Below are positions 54,201-62,042 of a stretch of DNA of 64,000 nucleotides, in pieces. The notes under the pieces are model-generated. The model did not search any database, was not told the origin of the DNA, and saw only the letters and a list, made by a program, of their open reading frames with translations. The translations under genes and the position numbers were made by a program. Every line of letters begins with the position of its first letter. The stretch's first letter is position 1. The DNA is from Pseudomonas sp. PH1b (GTDB taxonomy: Bacteria; Pseudomonadota; Gammaproteobacteria; Pseudomonadales; Pseudomonadaceae): the NCBI RefSeq assembly GCF_000633395.1, contig NZ_AYMU01000004.1, positions 1 through 64,000 on the forward strand, in the 5' to 3' direction.

Positions 54201-54823
54201 TGGCCTGCGACAACGGGGAGGACGCGTTGATGCAGTGGCAATCCGGCACCTTCGACCTGGTGATGACCGATTGCAACATGCCGGGCATGAGTGGCTACCA
54301 GTTGACCGAATCGATCCGACGCCGGGAAGCCGAAGAGGGGCGTGAGCGTTGCCCGGTGATAGGTTGCACCGCCAATGCCTTCGAGGATGAGCGCGAGCGC
54401 TGCGATCGGGCGGGCATGGATCAGTTGCTGGTCAAGCCGGTGACCCTCGACCAGTTGGCCCAGTCCCTCGCGCATTTCCTGCCGGCGCTGTCCTTCGATA
54501 TCCAGACCCTGCGGACCATGACCCAGGCTGACGAGCAGGTGTTGCAGCGGATGCTGCACGAGCTGCTGCGCAACCTGGTCGAGGAGCGACAGGCCCTGGC
54601 GGCGGCGCTGGCGGAGCTTGACTGGTGGCGCCTTAGCGGCACCTTGCACCGGCTCAAGGGGGTCTGCTGCCTGATCGATGCCTTGCCCCTGGCCAAGGCC
54701 TGCCTGGAGTTCGAGAGCCTGGTCAAGGCGCGGCAGGAGCAGGCCCTTGGCAAGCAGTGGGTGATCTTGCAGGAGGTCATCGAAAGGTTGCGCGCAGATA
54801 TTCAGGCGGCCCTGAACGATTAA
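51215..54823 (+). CDS. BvgS-like hybrid sensor kinase (RocS1-type)
   Basis: This 1202-residue inner-membrane protein is an unorthodox histidine kinase. In order it has a signal sequence (residues about 1-34), two periplasmic SBP_bac_3 sensor domains (about 60-290 and 300-525), a membrane segment (WVYWVITTALLFGLISLVW, about 543-562), a PAS domain (about 590-700), HisKA with His728 in FLSTMSHEIRTPM, an ATPase domain (ADTGPGIS, GGTGLGLSI), a receiver with Asp1019 in MTDCNMPGMSGYQ, and a C-terminal Hpt with His1145 in LHRLKG. The following REC-EAL and RcsB-like genes make the Roc/Sad arrangement of P. aeruginosa. The start is ATG 51215 or the next codon; GGGAGG is just upstream. Confidence 0.93.
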   Translation: MMNRRTFRMPRGLCLLVACLLAWSLPWEPALASVAKSLPFKLVRAFVDLEPLELAPAQRQWLQAHPTLRVGIAIDDYQPIDITRDRNRYQGISADYLSLVGERLGVGMEVLGFAEREQAVEALRNGTIDVLTSANGYERGVSGLRFTSDYMPDRSVVVVRRDEPDLGDDLRGKKVVLLDGYANAAQVHAAYPDSQVMLSPNLYSGLEALNQGDTDAFIGNEVIVRAYKALRPYLAVRIRVESRLPPTGFAFATRDSNPQLAQMLEQALQSIDESIRREIQARWTTGLGTSISSERIELSAQEQAWILQHQHVLVASQQYPPHVFKDKEGRWVGLNIDLLSRISLMTGLQFVQKESQSTAQTLELLESGQAQMTSTLTASDDRRLFLNFSHTFGGAAWVFVVRPEDRRLSSLKQMAGEVLALPARHTLESYIRRNYPDISLRSVASYEEARALVRSGQAMATIQNEVQVQALGPADDGLRVGRSVEGTWSADEFSVRKDQPELLSILNKALEALPVAELSAIRLKWLGATPVPMPVWQRVPTWVYWVITTALLFGLISLVWNSRLKRQIQQRVQAEQRLSDQLVFKRALLDGIPNPIFVRDLEGRLITCNRSYEQQLGTRLDLIQGRRLTELDLLPPATARQLHGEIMQLLESEESVFNDRQVESRDGPIDVYQWTVPFYSAQGQLQGLLGGWIDITERKRLENQLVDARQAADQANAAKSAFLSTMSHEIRTPMTAIIGLLELEKEQARVRGVPFSEALRVAYQSAQELISLMGDSLDLAKIEAGYMQLAPQVTALKPFFDSIRQLFEVTARNQGVRLLLVFNEEARGRYLFDPLRLRQVLHNLVSNALKFTAEGEVRLMVERHPDASGVECLRISVADTGPGISAEQQARLFTPFAQADATTSLAYGGTGLGLSICRQLVELMGGRIHLASEPGAGTLVTIELYLERLSDDLERSQEVPAERPPSRSIEVLVVDDLSANRMVLSQQLMFLGHRVVACDNGEDALMQWQSGTFDLVMTDCNMPGMSGYQLTESIRRREAEEGRERCPVIGCTANAFEDERERCDRAGMDQLLVKPVTLDQLAQSLAHFLPALSFDIQTLRTMTQADEQVLQRMLHELLRNLVEERQALAAALAELDWWRLSGTLHRLKGVCCLIDALPLAKACLEFESLVKARQEQALGKQWVILQEVIERLRADIQAALND

Positions 54824-54912
54824 GACTTGTCCTATGTGTGATTAGGATTTGTCTGATTACCGTGGCGGCCGGTAGGGATTGTCCCTGCCTGCGCCGTACC
54901 GGAGGTTGCCCC

Positions 54913-56175
54913 ATGCATTCGCTCAATGTGCTGATTCTCGAAGATAACTCCTTTCAATTGATGGCCTTGCACCAGATGCTCAACGCCAATGGCGTGTTCA
55001 ACGTGCTGGCCGCCGAGAGTGTGCAGGCGGCGTTGCGTTCGCTGGAAAACCGCGGGCCGGTGGACATTGCCATCTGTGATCTGTACCTGGAGCAGAGTGA
55101 CGGCCTGGAGTTGATTCGTGATCTGGCGCAGCAGCAGTTGGCCGGGGCGCTGATCATTCTCAGCGACGCCGAGCCGGATGTGCTCGAGGGCACGGCGGGC
55201 ATGGCCCGCGAGCTGGGGCTGAAGGTGCTCGGCTGCCTGTCCAAGCCGGCTTCGGCCACGGTGCTCGGAGACTTGCTCGCCGCCTACCGGCAGCAGTCCC
55301 GCCAGGGCAGCCCGGCGCAGAACCAGGCCCTGCTCCGTGAACTGCTGACCCTGGATCCTTTTTCCCTGGAGCCGGTGAGCCAGGCAGAAGGGCTGGCAGC
55401 CGTGCTGGGCCATGGCGTGGCCCATTTCCAGCCGGTGGTCCATCAACACGGCGGCTTGCGGGGCGTCGAGGCCCTGGCCCGCTGGCAGCATCCGGAGCGC
55501 GGGCTGCTGATGCCCGGCGAATTCCTGCCCCTGCTTGAGTTCGCCGGCCTGCAGGAGATCTTCACCTGGCACATGCTGGAGCAGGCGCTGGAGCTGGCGG
55601 CCGGGGTCAGGCTGGTCATGGGCTACTCGCTGGCGGTGGCGGTGAACATTCCCATCGGCATTCTCGAGCGGCCGATGTTTCCCCGGCTGTTGGAGGCCTT
55701 GCTCCGGCGCTTCGAAGTGCCGGCACGGCTGCTGACCCTGGAGCTCATCGACACCACACAGCTGCAGACCGATACCGCCCATGTGGAAGCCTTGCTGCGC
55801 CTGCGGATGATCGGCTGCAAGCTGTCCATCGGCGATTTCGGCGTTGGCGGCACCAGTCTGCAGCGCCTGCTGGAGTTGCCCTTTACCGAGCTGAAGATCC
55901 CGCCAAGCTTCGTGGTTGGCCTGGCCAGTGACGAACGCAAATTGGCCCTGGTAGGGGGCGCGATGAACATGGCGCGGCGTATGTCCCTGGAGGTGGTCGT
56001 GGCGGGTATCGAGAGCGAGCCCGATTGCCTGGCCGCCAAGGCCCTGGGAGGCGCGCACCTGCAGGGCTGCTTCGTTGCCCCGCCCATGAGTGCTGCCGAG
56101 GTGCGCCAGTGGCTGCTCGAAAGCCTGGCCGAGGATGAGTGCCCCAATGCGTCCTCGGCCTGCGTCTGTGTCTAG
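54913..56175 (+). CDS. Response regulator with degenerate EAL domain (RocR-like)
   Basis: The 420-residue protein has a receiver domain (Asp56 in ICDLYLEQSDG) and an EAL domain (about residues 160-410). RocR hydrolyses cyclic di-GMP and antagonises RocA1 in P. aeruginosa. Here Glu186 (VEALARW), the Asn in VAVNIP, Lys328 in ELKIPPSF and Glu367 remain, but the DDFG motif reads GDFG (Gly307) and the AEG glutamate is Ala364. Catalytic activity is therefore doubtful, so it may act by phosphate capture or c-di-GMP binding. GGAGG lies 7 bases before ATG 54913. It overlaps the convergent rocA-like gene by four bases. Confidence 0.9.
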   Translation: MHSLNVLILEDNSFQLMALHQMLNANGVFNVLAAESVQAALRSLENRGPVDIAICDLYLEQSDGLELIRDLAQQQLAGALIILSDAEPDVLEGTAGMARELGLKVLGCLSKPASATVLGDLLAAYRQQSRQGSPAQNQALLRELLTLDPFSLEPVSQAEGLAAVLGHGVAHFQPVVHQHGGLRGVEALARWQHPERGLLMPGEFLPLLEFAGLQEIFTWHMLEQALELAAGVRLVMGYSLAVAVNIPIGILERPMFPRLLEALLRRFEVPARLLTLELIDTTQLQTDTAHVEALLRLRMIGCKLSIGDFGVGGTSLQRLLELPFTELKIPPSFVVGLASDERKLALVGGAMNMARRMSLEVVVAGIESEPDCLAAKALGGAHLQGCFVAPPMSAAEVRQWLLESLAEDECPNASSACVCV

Positions 56176-56897
56176 GCCAGGCCGTGCTCCTGGACGTAGA
56201 TGTACAGCGCGGCTTCGCTGGAGAGGCCGAGTTTGCGCATGGCGCTGACTTTCTGCGCGCTGACGGTCTGCTTGCTGCGGCTGAGTCGGCTGGCGATCTC
56301 ACCCACTGCATGGCCCGCGGCCAGGAGGCGAATCACCTCCAGCTCTCGGGGGGATAGCTGATCCGCCGAGACCAGCCGGTCCGGCCCGACCTCGCCGGCG
56401 AGGCTCAGGGCCCGCTGGATGGCCTGGGCGACATAGGGTTTGTGTTGGCGCGCCCGGGCGATGGCCGACGGCAACTCCTCCGCCAGGCTGGCCTTGCTCA
56501 GCAGGCCCATCACCCCCAGGTCGAGGATCGAGCGAAACAGCCCGGCGTGATTGAGCATGGTCACCACCACGATCGGCAACTCGGGATGATGCCGACGCAA
56601 CTGTTCGATCAGGCGCAGGCCATCGTTCTGCTGTTCGGCGGGCATCATGAAATCGGTCACCAGCACGTCGCATTCAATCTCTTGTACCCGTTGGATGAGG
56701 GCTGAGGGAGACGTGGCCTCGCCGACGATGGACAGGCTGGGGTCCTGCTCCAGCACGGCACGCAGGCCGATCAGAAAGATCGGGTGGTCGTCGGCAAGGA
56801 TGATGCGCAAGCGGTTGTTCGACGTTGCTTTCAAAGCAGGGCTCCGGTGCGAAGGCTGTGTTGTTTGCGCCTGGTCGGTGGATTTTTCAACTGTCAT
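56172..56897 (-). CDS. RcsB/LuxR-type response regulator (RocA1-like)
   Basis: The 241-residue protein has a receiver domain (about residues 30-150) with Asp82 in VLVTDFMMPAEQ and a C-terminal LuxR-type helix-turn-helix (LSPRELEVIRLLAAGHAVGEI, read about 175-235). The receiver sequence resembles RcsB-class regulators that are fed by hybrid sensors with Hpt domains. It should be the DNA-binding output of the upstream sensor. It has a 25-residue hydrophilic N-terminal extension before the receiver. It converges on the EAL gene with overlapping stop codons. Confidence 0.92.
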   Translation of the reverse strand: MTVEKSTDQAQTTQPSHRSPALKATSNNRLRIILADDHPIFLIGLRAVLEQDPSLSIVGEATSPSALIQRVQEIECDVLVTDFMMPAEQQNDGLRLIEQLRRHHPELPIVVVTMLNHAGLFRSILDLGVMGLLSKASLAEELPSAIARARQHKPYVAQAIQRALSLAGEVGPDRLVSADQLSPRELEVIRLLAAGHAVGEIASRLSRSKQTVSAQKVSAMRKLGLSSEAALYIYVQEHGLA

Positions 56898-57043
56898 GTT
56901 AGCCGTGCATGCTCGATTGACTCAGGTCGGCAGCAGTAGGTGTAGCGAACTTTCCTCTCTGAGCGACGGTCACTTGAATGTCAGAAAGCTACCGGCATTT
57001 TTGTTTTCGAACCTTTAATTCGAGCTATTGAGTGGTGATCTAG

Positions 57044-57331
57044 ATGGAAAGTATCAGTCTTTTATTGAATGAGGCGCTGAGTCCCTACCAGGTCACACTG
57101 ACCCCTAGCGGCGCCCAGGGCGAAAGCCTGGTGAGCTTGCGCAACGCGGCGGGGGCACTGGTGGTGGAGCGTGAAGTGAATCGGGCCCAGCTCACCGACA
57201 AGCGCCTGCTCACCGATGTCGTCGATGGCCTGCACCGTGATGTGTTGATCGCTGAGGGCCGGCTGGAGCCCTGCGTGATTGCTGCATTGCGCCATGCTGC
57301 GCAGGGCAGGGTTTTCGATCAGCACAACTGA
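57044..57331 (+). CDS. Small DUF3509-like protein
   Basis: The 95-residue soluble protein (MESISLLLNEALSPYQVTL at the start) has no signal peptide or membrane segment. The pattern RAQLTDKRLLTDVVDGLHRD and a basic/Cys C-terminus (EPCVIAALRHAAQ) resemble a Pseudomonas-specific small-protein family annotated DUF3509. The function is unknown. It is monocistronic and followed by a good terminator. Confidence 0.75.
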   Translation: MESISLLLNEALSPYQVTLTPSGAQGESLVSLRNAAGALVVEREVNRAQLTDKRLLTDVVDGLHRDVLIAEGRLEPCVIAALRHAAQGRVFDQHN

Positions 57332-57446
57332 TGTTTTTTTACGGAACCTTCTCGTCATCCCGTCAGTCAGACTCAGTATCAGCAGGATCAGGCATTGTGC
57401 TCCGGTGTTTGTAGCCTGCTGGTACGGGTCTTCATAGACCAGGTTT

Positions 57447-57485
57447 AACCCCGAGTCGTCTCCCCACTTCTCGGGGTTTCTTTTT
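57447..57485 (+). terminator. Rho-independent terminator
   Basis: A 9-base-pair stem AACCCCGAG/CTCGGGGTT (57447-57455, 57470-57478) followed by TCTTTTT lies downstream of the DUF3509-like gene and also near the end of the convergent gene. Confidence 0.85.
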
Positions 57486-57497
57486 GCCCGGCGTTTG

Positions 57498-58385
57498 TCA
57501 GTGGTCCTTCAGGCCCTGGAAATAGCTGCGGGCGTCGGCGCGGTAGGCATCGCGCATTCCGGGCTCCAGCCAGGTGGCGTACAGCTCGACCAGGCGATCC
57601 TCGCGCAGTTTGCGCAGGGCCTGGTTGATCCGGGCAATGGCTTGCTGGCCCTGGGCGGTCTTGCTGCAGCCAATGTGGATCTCCTGGTATTTCTCGGTGC
57701 CCTGGATCGGATAGAACTCCAGGTCCTGTGGGTCGATGCCTTGCTGCGTGGCCTGATAACGGATTTCCGGCCAGTAGCCCAATAGCAGGCGCAGGCGCCC
57801 CAGGCGCTGCATCTGCAGCAGGCTGCCCAGGGCATCGTTGCCGTGGTGGGCATTGACCGCACCTTCCGGCGCCTGCGACAGCAGGTTGTCGACCTGCTGG
57901 CCGTAGCTGCGCTCGGCGACCACACCGACTTTTTCCTGGCCGCTGTCGAGCAGGGCATGCAGGTCGATCCTGCCGTTCTGGATGAAGTGCGCCAGCTGTT
58001 CATGATCGCTGCGGCGGATCACCAGGCCATTGCTTAGGATGCGAAAAGCGGTGATGGAGAAGGTCACCCACTGCTCGCGCTCCTTGTTCATGATCAGCGA
58101 CGGGTCGCAGACGAAGGTCGCCTCGCGAAGCATCTGCATGCCCCGGGCGCGGTTGACCCGAACCATTTGCTGCGGGTATTCGGGCAGGCTGGCGATGAGC
58201 TGGGGCATCAGCAGGTCGATGACGCCCTGGCCCTTCTGCTCGCCCTCGAAAATCGTCAGGGGCGGCAAGTCCCGCAGCAGCCAGAGCAGCGACTCCTGTG
58301 GCGCGCTGGTGGCGCTCGGCAGCCAGAGCAGGGCAAGCAGCAAGGTCGCCGCGCGCCATTCACGCAAGCGTGACCGGGGTAGCAA
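57498..58385 (-). CDS. Periplasmic substrate-binding-type protein (TIGR02285-like)
   Basis: The protein (about 295 residues) has a basic start and signal-like hydrophobic stretch (TLLLALLWLPSATSA), then an SBP_bac_3-type body with LRDLPPLTIFEGEQKGQGVIDLLMPQL and VGVVAERSYGQQVDNLL, typical of stand-alone proteins annotated TIGR02285. It is not next to any permease, so transport is doubtful; a sensory role is possible. No ATG is available near the signal peptide: TTG 58385 is used here, with TTG 58451 and TTG 58367 as alternatives. It lies downstream of the CoA-transferase. Confidence 0.75.
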   Translation of the reverse strand: MLPRSRLREWRAATLLLALLWLPSATSAPQESLLWLLRDLPPLTIFEGEQKGQGVIDLLMPQLIASLPEYPQQMVRVNRARGMQMLREATFVCDPSLIMNKEREQWVTFSITAFRILSNGLVIRRSDHEQLAHFIQNGRIDLHALLDSGQEKVGVVAERSYGQQVDNLLSQAPEGAVNAHHGNDALGSLLQMQRLGRLRLLLGYWPEIRYQATQQGIDPQDLEFYPIQGTEKYQEIHIGCSKTAQGQQAIARINQALRKLREDRLVELYATWLEPGMRDAYRADARSYFQGLKDH

Positions 58386-58437
58386 CCAATGTCGGATGGC
58401 CCGCAGCGGCGCGCCTGTAGAGAGCCGGTATTTCAGC

Positions 58438-59637
58438 TTAGATTGCCCCAAGGCTGCGTAAATTGCGGATCTGCTCGGGGCTGTAGCCCAGGCTCGCCAG
58501 GACTTCGTCGGAGTGTTCGCCAAGCTGCGGTCCCACCCACTCCGCGGAGCCGGGGGTTTGCGACAGCTTGGGGACGATGCCGGGCATCTTGAAGGCCTTG
58601 CCGTCCGGCAGCTTGGCCTGCAGGAACATTTCCCGGGCGAGGAATTGCGGATCGTGGAACATGTCTTCGGCACTGAAGATCCGGCTGGCCGGGACCTCGG
58701 CCTGGTTCAACTGTTGCAGTACCTGGTCCAGGGGCAGGGAGGCGACCCAGCGATCGATGACTCCGTAGAGCTCGTCGCGGCGTGTGTCGCGTCCGTCGTT
58801 GCTGGCCAGCGTCGGGTCGTTGGCCAGGTCTTCGCGGCCGATGATGTGCATGAAGCGCTTGAAGATCGCATCGCCGTTGGCGCCGATCTGCACGTGCTTG
58901 CCGTCGGCACTGGTGTGGATCGACGATGGGGTGATGCCGGGCATGATGTTGCCGCTGCGCTCGCGAATGAAGCCGAACACGTCGAACTCCGGGACCATGC
59001 TTTCCATCATGGCGAAGATTGCCTCGTACAGTGCCACGTCCACCACTTGGCCCTGGCCGCCGTTGACCTCGCGATGACGCAGGGCCATCAGGGCGCCGAT
59101 CACGCCCCACAGGGCGGCGATGGAGTCGCCGATGGATATGCCGGTGCGCACTGGCGGGCGGTCCTCGAAACCGGTGATGTAGCGCAGGCCGCCCATGGAT
59201 TCACCTACCGCGCCGAAGCCGGGCTGGTCCTTCATCGGCCCGGTCTGGCCGAAGCCCGAGAGGCGCACCATCACCAGCTTCGGGTTCAGGGCGTGCAGCA
59301 CGTCCCAGCCCAGGCCGAGTTTCTCCAGCACGCCGGGGCGGAAGTTCTCGATCAGGATGTCAGCCTCGGCCAGCAGTTGCTTGAGCACGGCCAGGCCTTC
59401 AGGGTGCTTGAGGTTCAGGGTCAGGGATTTCTTGTTGCGGGCCTGGACGAACCACCACAGCGAGGTGCCTTCATACAGCTTGCGCCACTTGCGCAGCGGA
59501 TCGCCGCCATCGGGGGACTCGACCTTGATCACTTCGGCGCCGAACTCGGCGCAGATGCGCGAGGCGAAGGGGCCGGCGATCAGGGTGCCGAGTTCGATCA
59601 CTTTGACGCCGGCGAGGGGCTTGCTGAGGCTGTTCAT
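58438..59637 (-). CDS. CaiB/BaiF family III CoA-transferase
   Basis: The 399-residue protein belongs to family III CoA-transferases, which move CoA between carboxylic acids. It shows GVKVIELGTLIAGPFASRICA, EFGAEVIKVESPDGGDPLR, RNKKSLTLNLKHPEG and the region GISIGDSIAALWGVIGALMA that carries the catalytic Asp. The substrate is not evident, and no dehydrogenase or ligase partner is nearby. The start is ATG 59637 (MNSLSKPLAGVKV); an in-frame ATG 59655 is less likely. Confidence 0.92.
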   Translation of the reverse strand: MNSLSKPLAGVKVIELGTLIAGPFASRICAEFGAEVIKVESPDGGDPLRKWRKLYEGTSLWWFVQARNKKSLTLNLKHPEGLAVLKQLLAEADILIENFRPGVLEKLGLGWDVLHALNPKLVMVRLSGFGQTGPMKDQPGFGAVGESMGGLRYITGFEDRPPVRTGISIGDSIAALWGVIGALMALRHREVNGGQGQVVDVALYEAIFAMMESMVPEFDVFGFIRERSGNIMPGITPSSIHTSADGKHVQIGANGDAIFKRFMHIIGREDLANDPTLASNDGRDTRRDELYGVIDRWVASLPLDQVLQQLNQAEVPASRIFSAEDMFHDPQFLAREMFLQAKLPDGKAFKMPGIVPKLSQTPGSAEWVGPQLGEHSDEVLASLGYSPEQIRNLRSLGAI

Positions 59638-59915
59638 GGGGCATCCGCTGGGCAAGAAAATCCGCCTAGCCTAGACCATTGGTCGTCATTAAGGCAGCGC
59701 CGGGTGGCCGGGTTGATTGATTATTTGCCTGCCGGTTTGCCAATCATCGTGCTTCTCATTCTCTTCGGTGGCGGGTTTAATGTCGCCGTTTGTGAAAAGG
59801 GCGGTTTCGATGGGCATGGCTGCAACGGTGCCCTGTCGCTCATTCGGTAGTTTTTGCGCGGGTGAGGCCACTCAGTATTCCCGAAAATTTTTGTTACAAA
59901 TACCGCCTGCAAAAA
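59638..59915. other. Intergenic stretch before the stress operon
   Basis: No supported gene. A plus-strand frame (GTG 59704 to 59850) encodes a 48-residue peptide with one hydrophobic stretch, and a hydrophilic minus-strand frame (59689-59871) overlaps it; neither has a good ribosome binding site. The segment is more AT-rich than the flanking genes from about 59855 on. Confidence 0.4.
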
Positions 59916-59957
59916 TTACATGTGATGAGTTGAAAGTCTTACATGTGATGTTCTAGT
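59916..59957 (+). promoter_or_regulatory. Promoter and 12-base direct-repeat operator of the stress operon
   Basis: TTACATGTGATG occurs twice, at 59916-59927 and 59939-59950, exactly 23 bases apart. Between and over them lies TTGAAA (59930-59935) and, 16 bases on, TCTAGT (59952-59957), a plausible sigma-70 promoter just before the first gene. The repeat period of 23 bases (about two helical turns) suits a protein bound twice on the same face. Confidence 0.55.
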
Positions 59958-59966
59958 CTCTGCACC

Positions 59967-60587
59967 ATGGAAAACAAATCCTCAGCCCATTACCAACGTT
60001 TATTCCGTCAGCGCCTACGTGATCAGGGCCTGGTGAAAAAGGAAGTCTGGATACTGCCGGAGAACGCCCAGGCGTTGCTGGCGGTTGAACGCAAACTGCG
60101 TCAGCCCCTCGAGGGGCTGGCTCCTGTGGAAAAGGATGGAGAAATGAGCATGCCGCAGATCTGGAATGCCCGATCGTTGTGCCAGGCGCTGGCGGCCACC
60201 GAGCTGTTCAGCGGTGGCGAAGCCAGTGTTGAACTGCTCGACGGCGCCGAGCCGAGCTTGCACGTGACCATGCGCGAATACGGCGACCTGCCGCTGTTCA
60301 TCGCCCTGTCCGGCGAGCAGATCCTGGTGGAAGGGCTGCTCTGGCCGCAAAGCGAAGTGACCGACGTGGTGGCCTTCAACGAAGAGGTGCTGGTCAGCCG
60401 GCAACTGTTTCCGCTGTCGAGCATCGGCCTGGAAACCCGCTTGGGTGGCGAGCGCTTCTACATGATGTTCGGTGCCCTGAGCGCGACCTCGATCCTCTCC
60501 AACGTGCTCTACGAGATCGAAACCCTGGCCAGCAACGTGATCAGGGCCACCGAGGCCTACGAAGGCTACCTGAAGGCTCAGGCCTGA
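59967..60587 (+). CDS. YjfI/DUF2170-like protein with N-terminal ribbon-helix-helix-like segment
   Basis: The 206-residue protein has two parts. Residues about 8-47 (HYQRLFRQRLRDQGLVKKEV then WILPENAQALLAVERKLRQP) have the shape of a ribbon-helix-helix DNA-binding motif: a short beta strand (KKEVWILP) followed by two helices. Residues about 70-200 match the DUF2170/YjfI domain (TRLGGERFYMMFGALSA near the end), which in other bacteria sits before a PspA-like gene. It is the first gene of the PspA-flotillin operon and follows a repeat-carrying promoter, so autoregulation is plausible but not shown. Confidence 0.8.
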   Translation: MENKSSAHYQRLFRQRLRDQGLVKKEVWILPENAQALLAVERKLRQPLEGLAPVEKDGEMSMPQIWNARSLCQALAATELFSGGEASVELLDGAEPSLHVTMREYGDLPLFIALSGEQILVEGLLWPQSEVTDVVAFNEEVLVSRQLFPLSSIGLETRLGGERFYMMFGALSATSILSNVLYEIETLASNVIRATEAYEGYLKAQA

Positions 60588-60602
60588 CCTGGAGGAATGC
60601 AC

Positions 60603-61298
60603 ATGAACGTATGGAGCAAGTTGCTCACCGCCCTGCGCGGTGGTGCCAATGAGGCGGGCGAGGCCCTGGTGGATAGCCAGGCCCTGAGGATTCTCGATCA
60701 GGAAATCCGCGACGCCGATCAGGAACTGCGCAAGTCCAAGGAGGCCCTGGCCGAGATCATGGCCCGGCAGAAACTCGCCGCTGAGCGCGCCAACAGCAGC
60801 GCGGCCAAGGTCGCCGAATATGAAAGCTACGCCCTCAAGGCCCTGGAGGCAGGTAACGAAACCCTGGCCCAGGAAGTGGCGCAGAAGATCGCCAACCTGG
60901 AAAATGACCTGGCCGTGGAGCGCGAACAGGCCGACGGTTTTGCCGCCAGCGTGGCCCAGTTGCGCAAGGCCGTGACCCAGGCCGAGGGCAATATCAAGCA
61001 TTTGAAACAACAGGTGGATACCGTCAAGGCCACCGAGAGTGTGCAACGGGCACAGCAGGCGGTGGCCCAGCGCTACGGCGGCTCCCAGAGCAAGCTGCAC
61101 ACGGCGGTTGAGTCCCTGGAGCGGATCAAGCAGAAGCAGGCCGAACGCGCGGCCAAGATGGACGCGGCGGCGGAGTTGGCCAGCACCAGCAGCCCGGACG
61201 ATGCCCTGGACGCCAAGTTGCGCGAAGCCGGGATCGTTGCCGGCAGCACCAGCGCCGACAGCGTGCTGGCGCGCCTCAAGGACCGCGGCAAGTCCTGA
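60603..61298 (+). CDS. PspA/IM30 family protein
   Basis: The 231-residue protein is mostly long coiled helices, as in PspA and Vipp1, which form rings on the inner membrane and preserve its integrity under stress. Features are the amphipathic start MNVWSKLLTALRGGANEAGE, the coiled coil (LDQEIRDADQELRKSKEALA and following) and a C-terminal disordered/helical tail. ATG 60603 is preferred to the in-frame ATG 60597 because GGAGG at 60591-60595 then lies 7 bases upstream instead of 1. It lies 15 bases after the DUF2170 gene. Confidence 0.93.
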   Translation: MNVWSKLLTALRGGANEAGEALVDSQALRILDQEIRDADQELRKSKEALAEIMARQKLAAERANSSAAKVAEYESYALKALEAGNETLAQEVAQKIANLENDLAVEREQADGFAASVAQLRKAVTQAEGNIKHLKQQVDTVKATESVQRAQQAVAQRYGGSQSKLHTAVESLERIKQKQAERAAKMDAAAELASTSSPDDALDAKLREAGIVAGSTSADSVLARLKDRGKS

Positions 61299-61364
61299 TT
61301 CACCGTTGTGTTGTAAGGGTGGGGCCGGTTGGCCTTGCCCGGCTTTTTCAGGGATAGGAAAGCA

Positions 61365-62006
61365 ATGGAAATCTTCCTGCAGACAGTGTTGTCGTTTCCC
61401 ACGGTGCTGTTCAGCTTCATGCTCTGCCTGGCAGTGATCTACTGGGCCGTGGTGGCCTTGGGCATGCTTGAGGTTGACCTGCTGGATTTCGAGGCCGACT
61501 CGCTGCTCGACAGCGCCCACGCCACCGAAGGCCTGGCCGGGCTGCTGATCAAGTTCAAGCTCAACGGGGTGCCGGTCACCCTGGTGTTGACCCTGCTGAT
61601 GTTCTTCAGCTGGTTCCTGACCTATTTCGCCGAACTCTTCATTCTCAGTCACCTGCCCCTGGGTTGGCTGCGCTATCCCCTGGGCTTGCTGCTGGCCGTG
61701 GGCGCGCTGTTTCTGGCGGCGCCCATCAGTGCGGCGATCTGCAGCCCGCTGCGCCCGCTGTTTCGCAAGATGGAAGCCACCAGCAGCAAGTCGGTGCTGG
61801 GGCAGACCGCCGTGGTACGCAGCGGCAGAGTCACCCTGGAACACGGCGAAGCCGTGCTCGAGGACGGTGGCGCGGGCCTGATCCTGCGTGTGCGTGCCGA
61901 TGAGGCACGAGCTTTCAAACGCGGCGATCGCGTCGTGTTACTGGAGTATCTGGAGGCGCAACATGCCTATCGGGTCATTACCGAGGACGAGTTTCGCGGC
62001 CAATGA
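61365..62006 (+). CDS. OB-fold membrane protein, YqiJ-like
   Basis: The 213-residue protein has about three membrane segments in its first 130 residues (for example VLFSFMLCLAVIYWAVVALG and TLVLTLLMFFSWFLTYFAEL) and a C-terminal OB-fold domain (VLGQTAVVRSGRVTLEHGEA), like YqiJ, the NfeD-like partner of flotillins. It probably anchors and organises the following flotillin. The ATG at 61365 follows AGGAAAGCA. Confidence 0.9.
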   Translation: MEIFLQTVLSFPTVLFSFMLCLAVIYWAVVALGMLEVDLLDFEADSLLDSAHATEGLAGLLIKFKLNGVPVTLVLTLLMFFSWFLTYFAELFILSHLPLGWLRYPLGLLLAVGALFLAAPISAAICSPLRPLFRKMEATSSKSVLGQTAVVRSGRVTLEHGEAVLEDGGAGLILRVRADEARAFKRGDRVVLLEYLEAQHAYRVITEDEFRGQ

Positions 62007-62042
62007 GCCCGGACTCCCTCAGAATCAAAGGAGATTGATTGC

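Noticed and set aside
51284..54649. A 1121-codon minus-strand open frame opposite the hybrid sensor
   Set aside because: Shadow of the sensor kinase, whose His, Asp and Hpt motifs are all in frame on the other strand.
59704..59850. Possible 48-residue membrane peptide from GTG 59704
   Set aside because: One hydrophobic stretch is present, but no ribosome binding site or promoter supports it; it is the tail of a shadow frame opposite the CoA-transferase.
59689..59871. Small hydrophilic minus-strand frame of 60 codons upstream of the stress operon
   Set aside because: No ribosome binding site, no recognised family, and it overlaps another equally weak frame.
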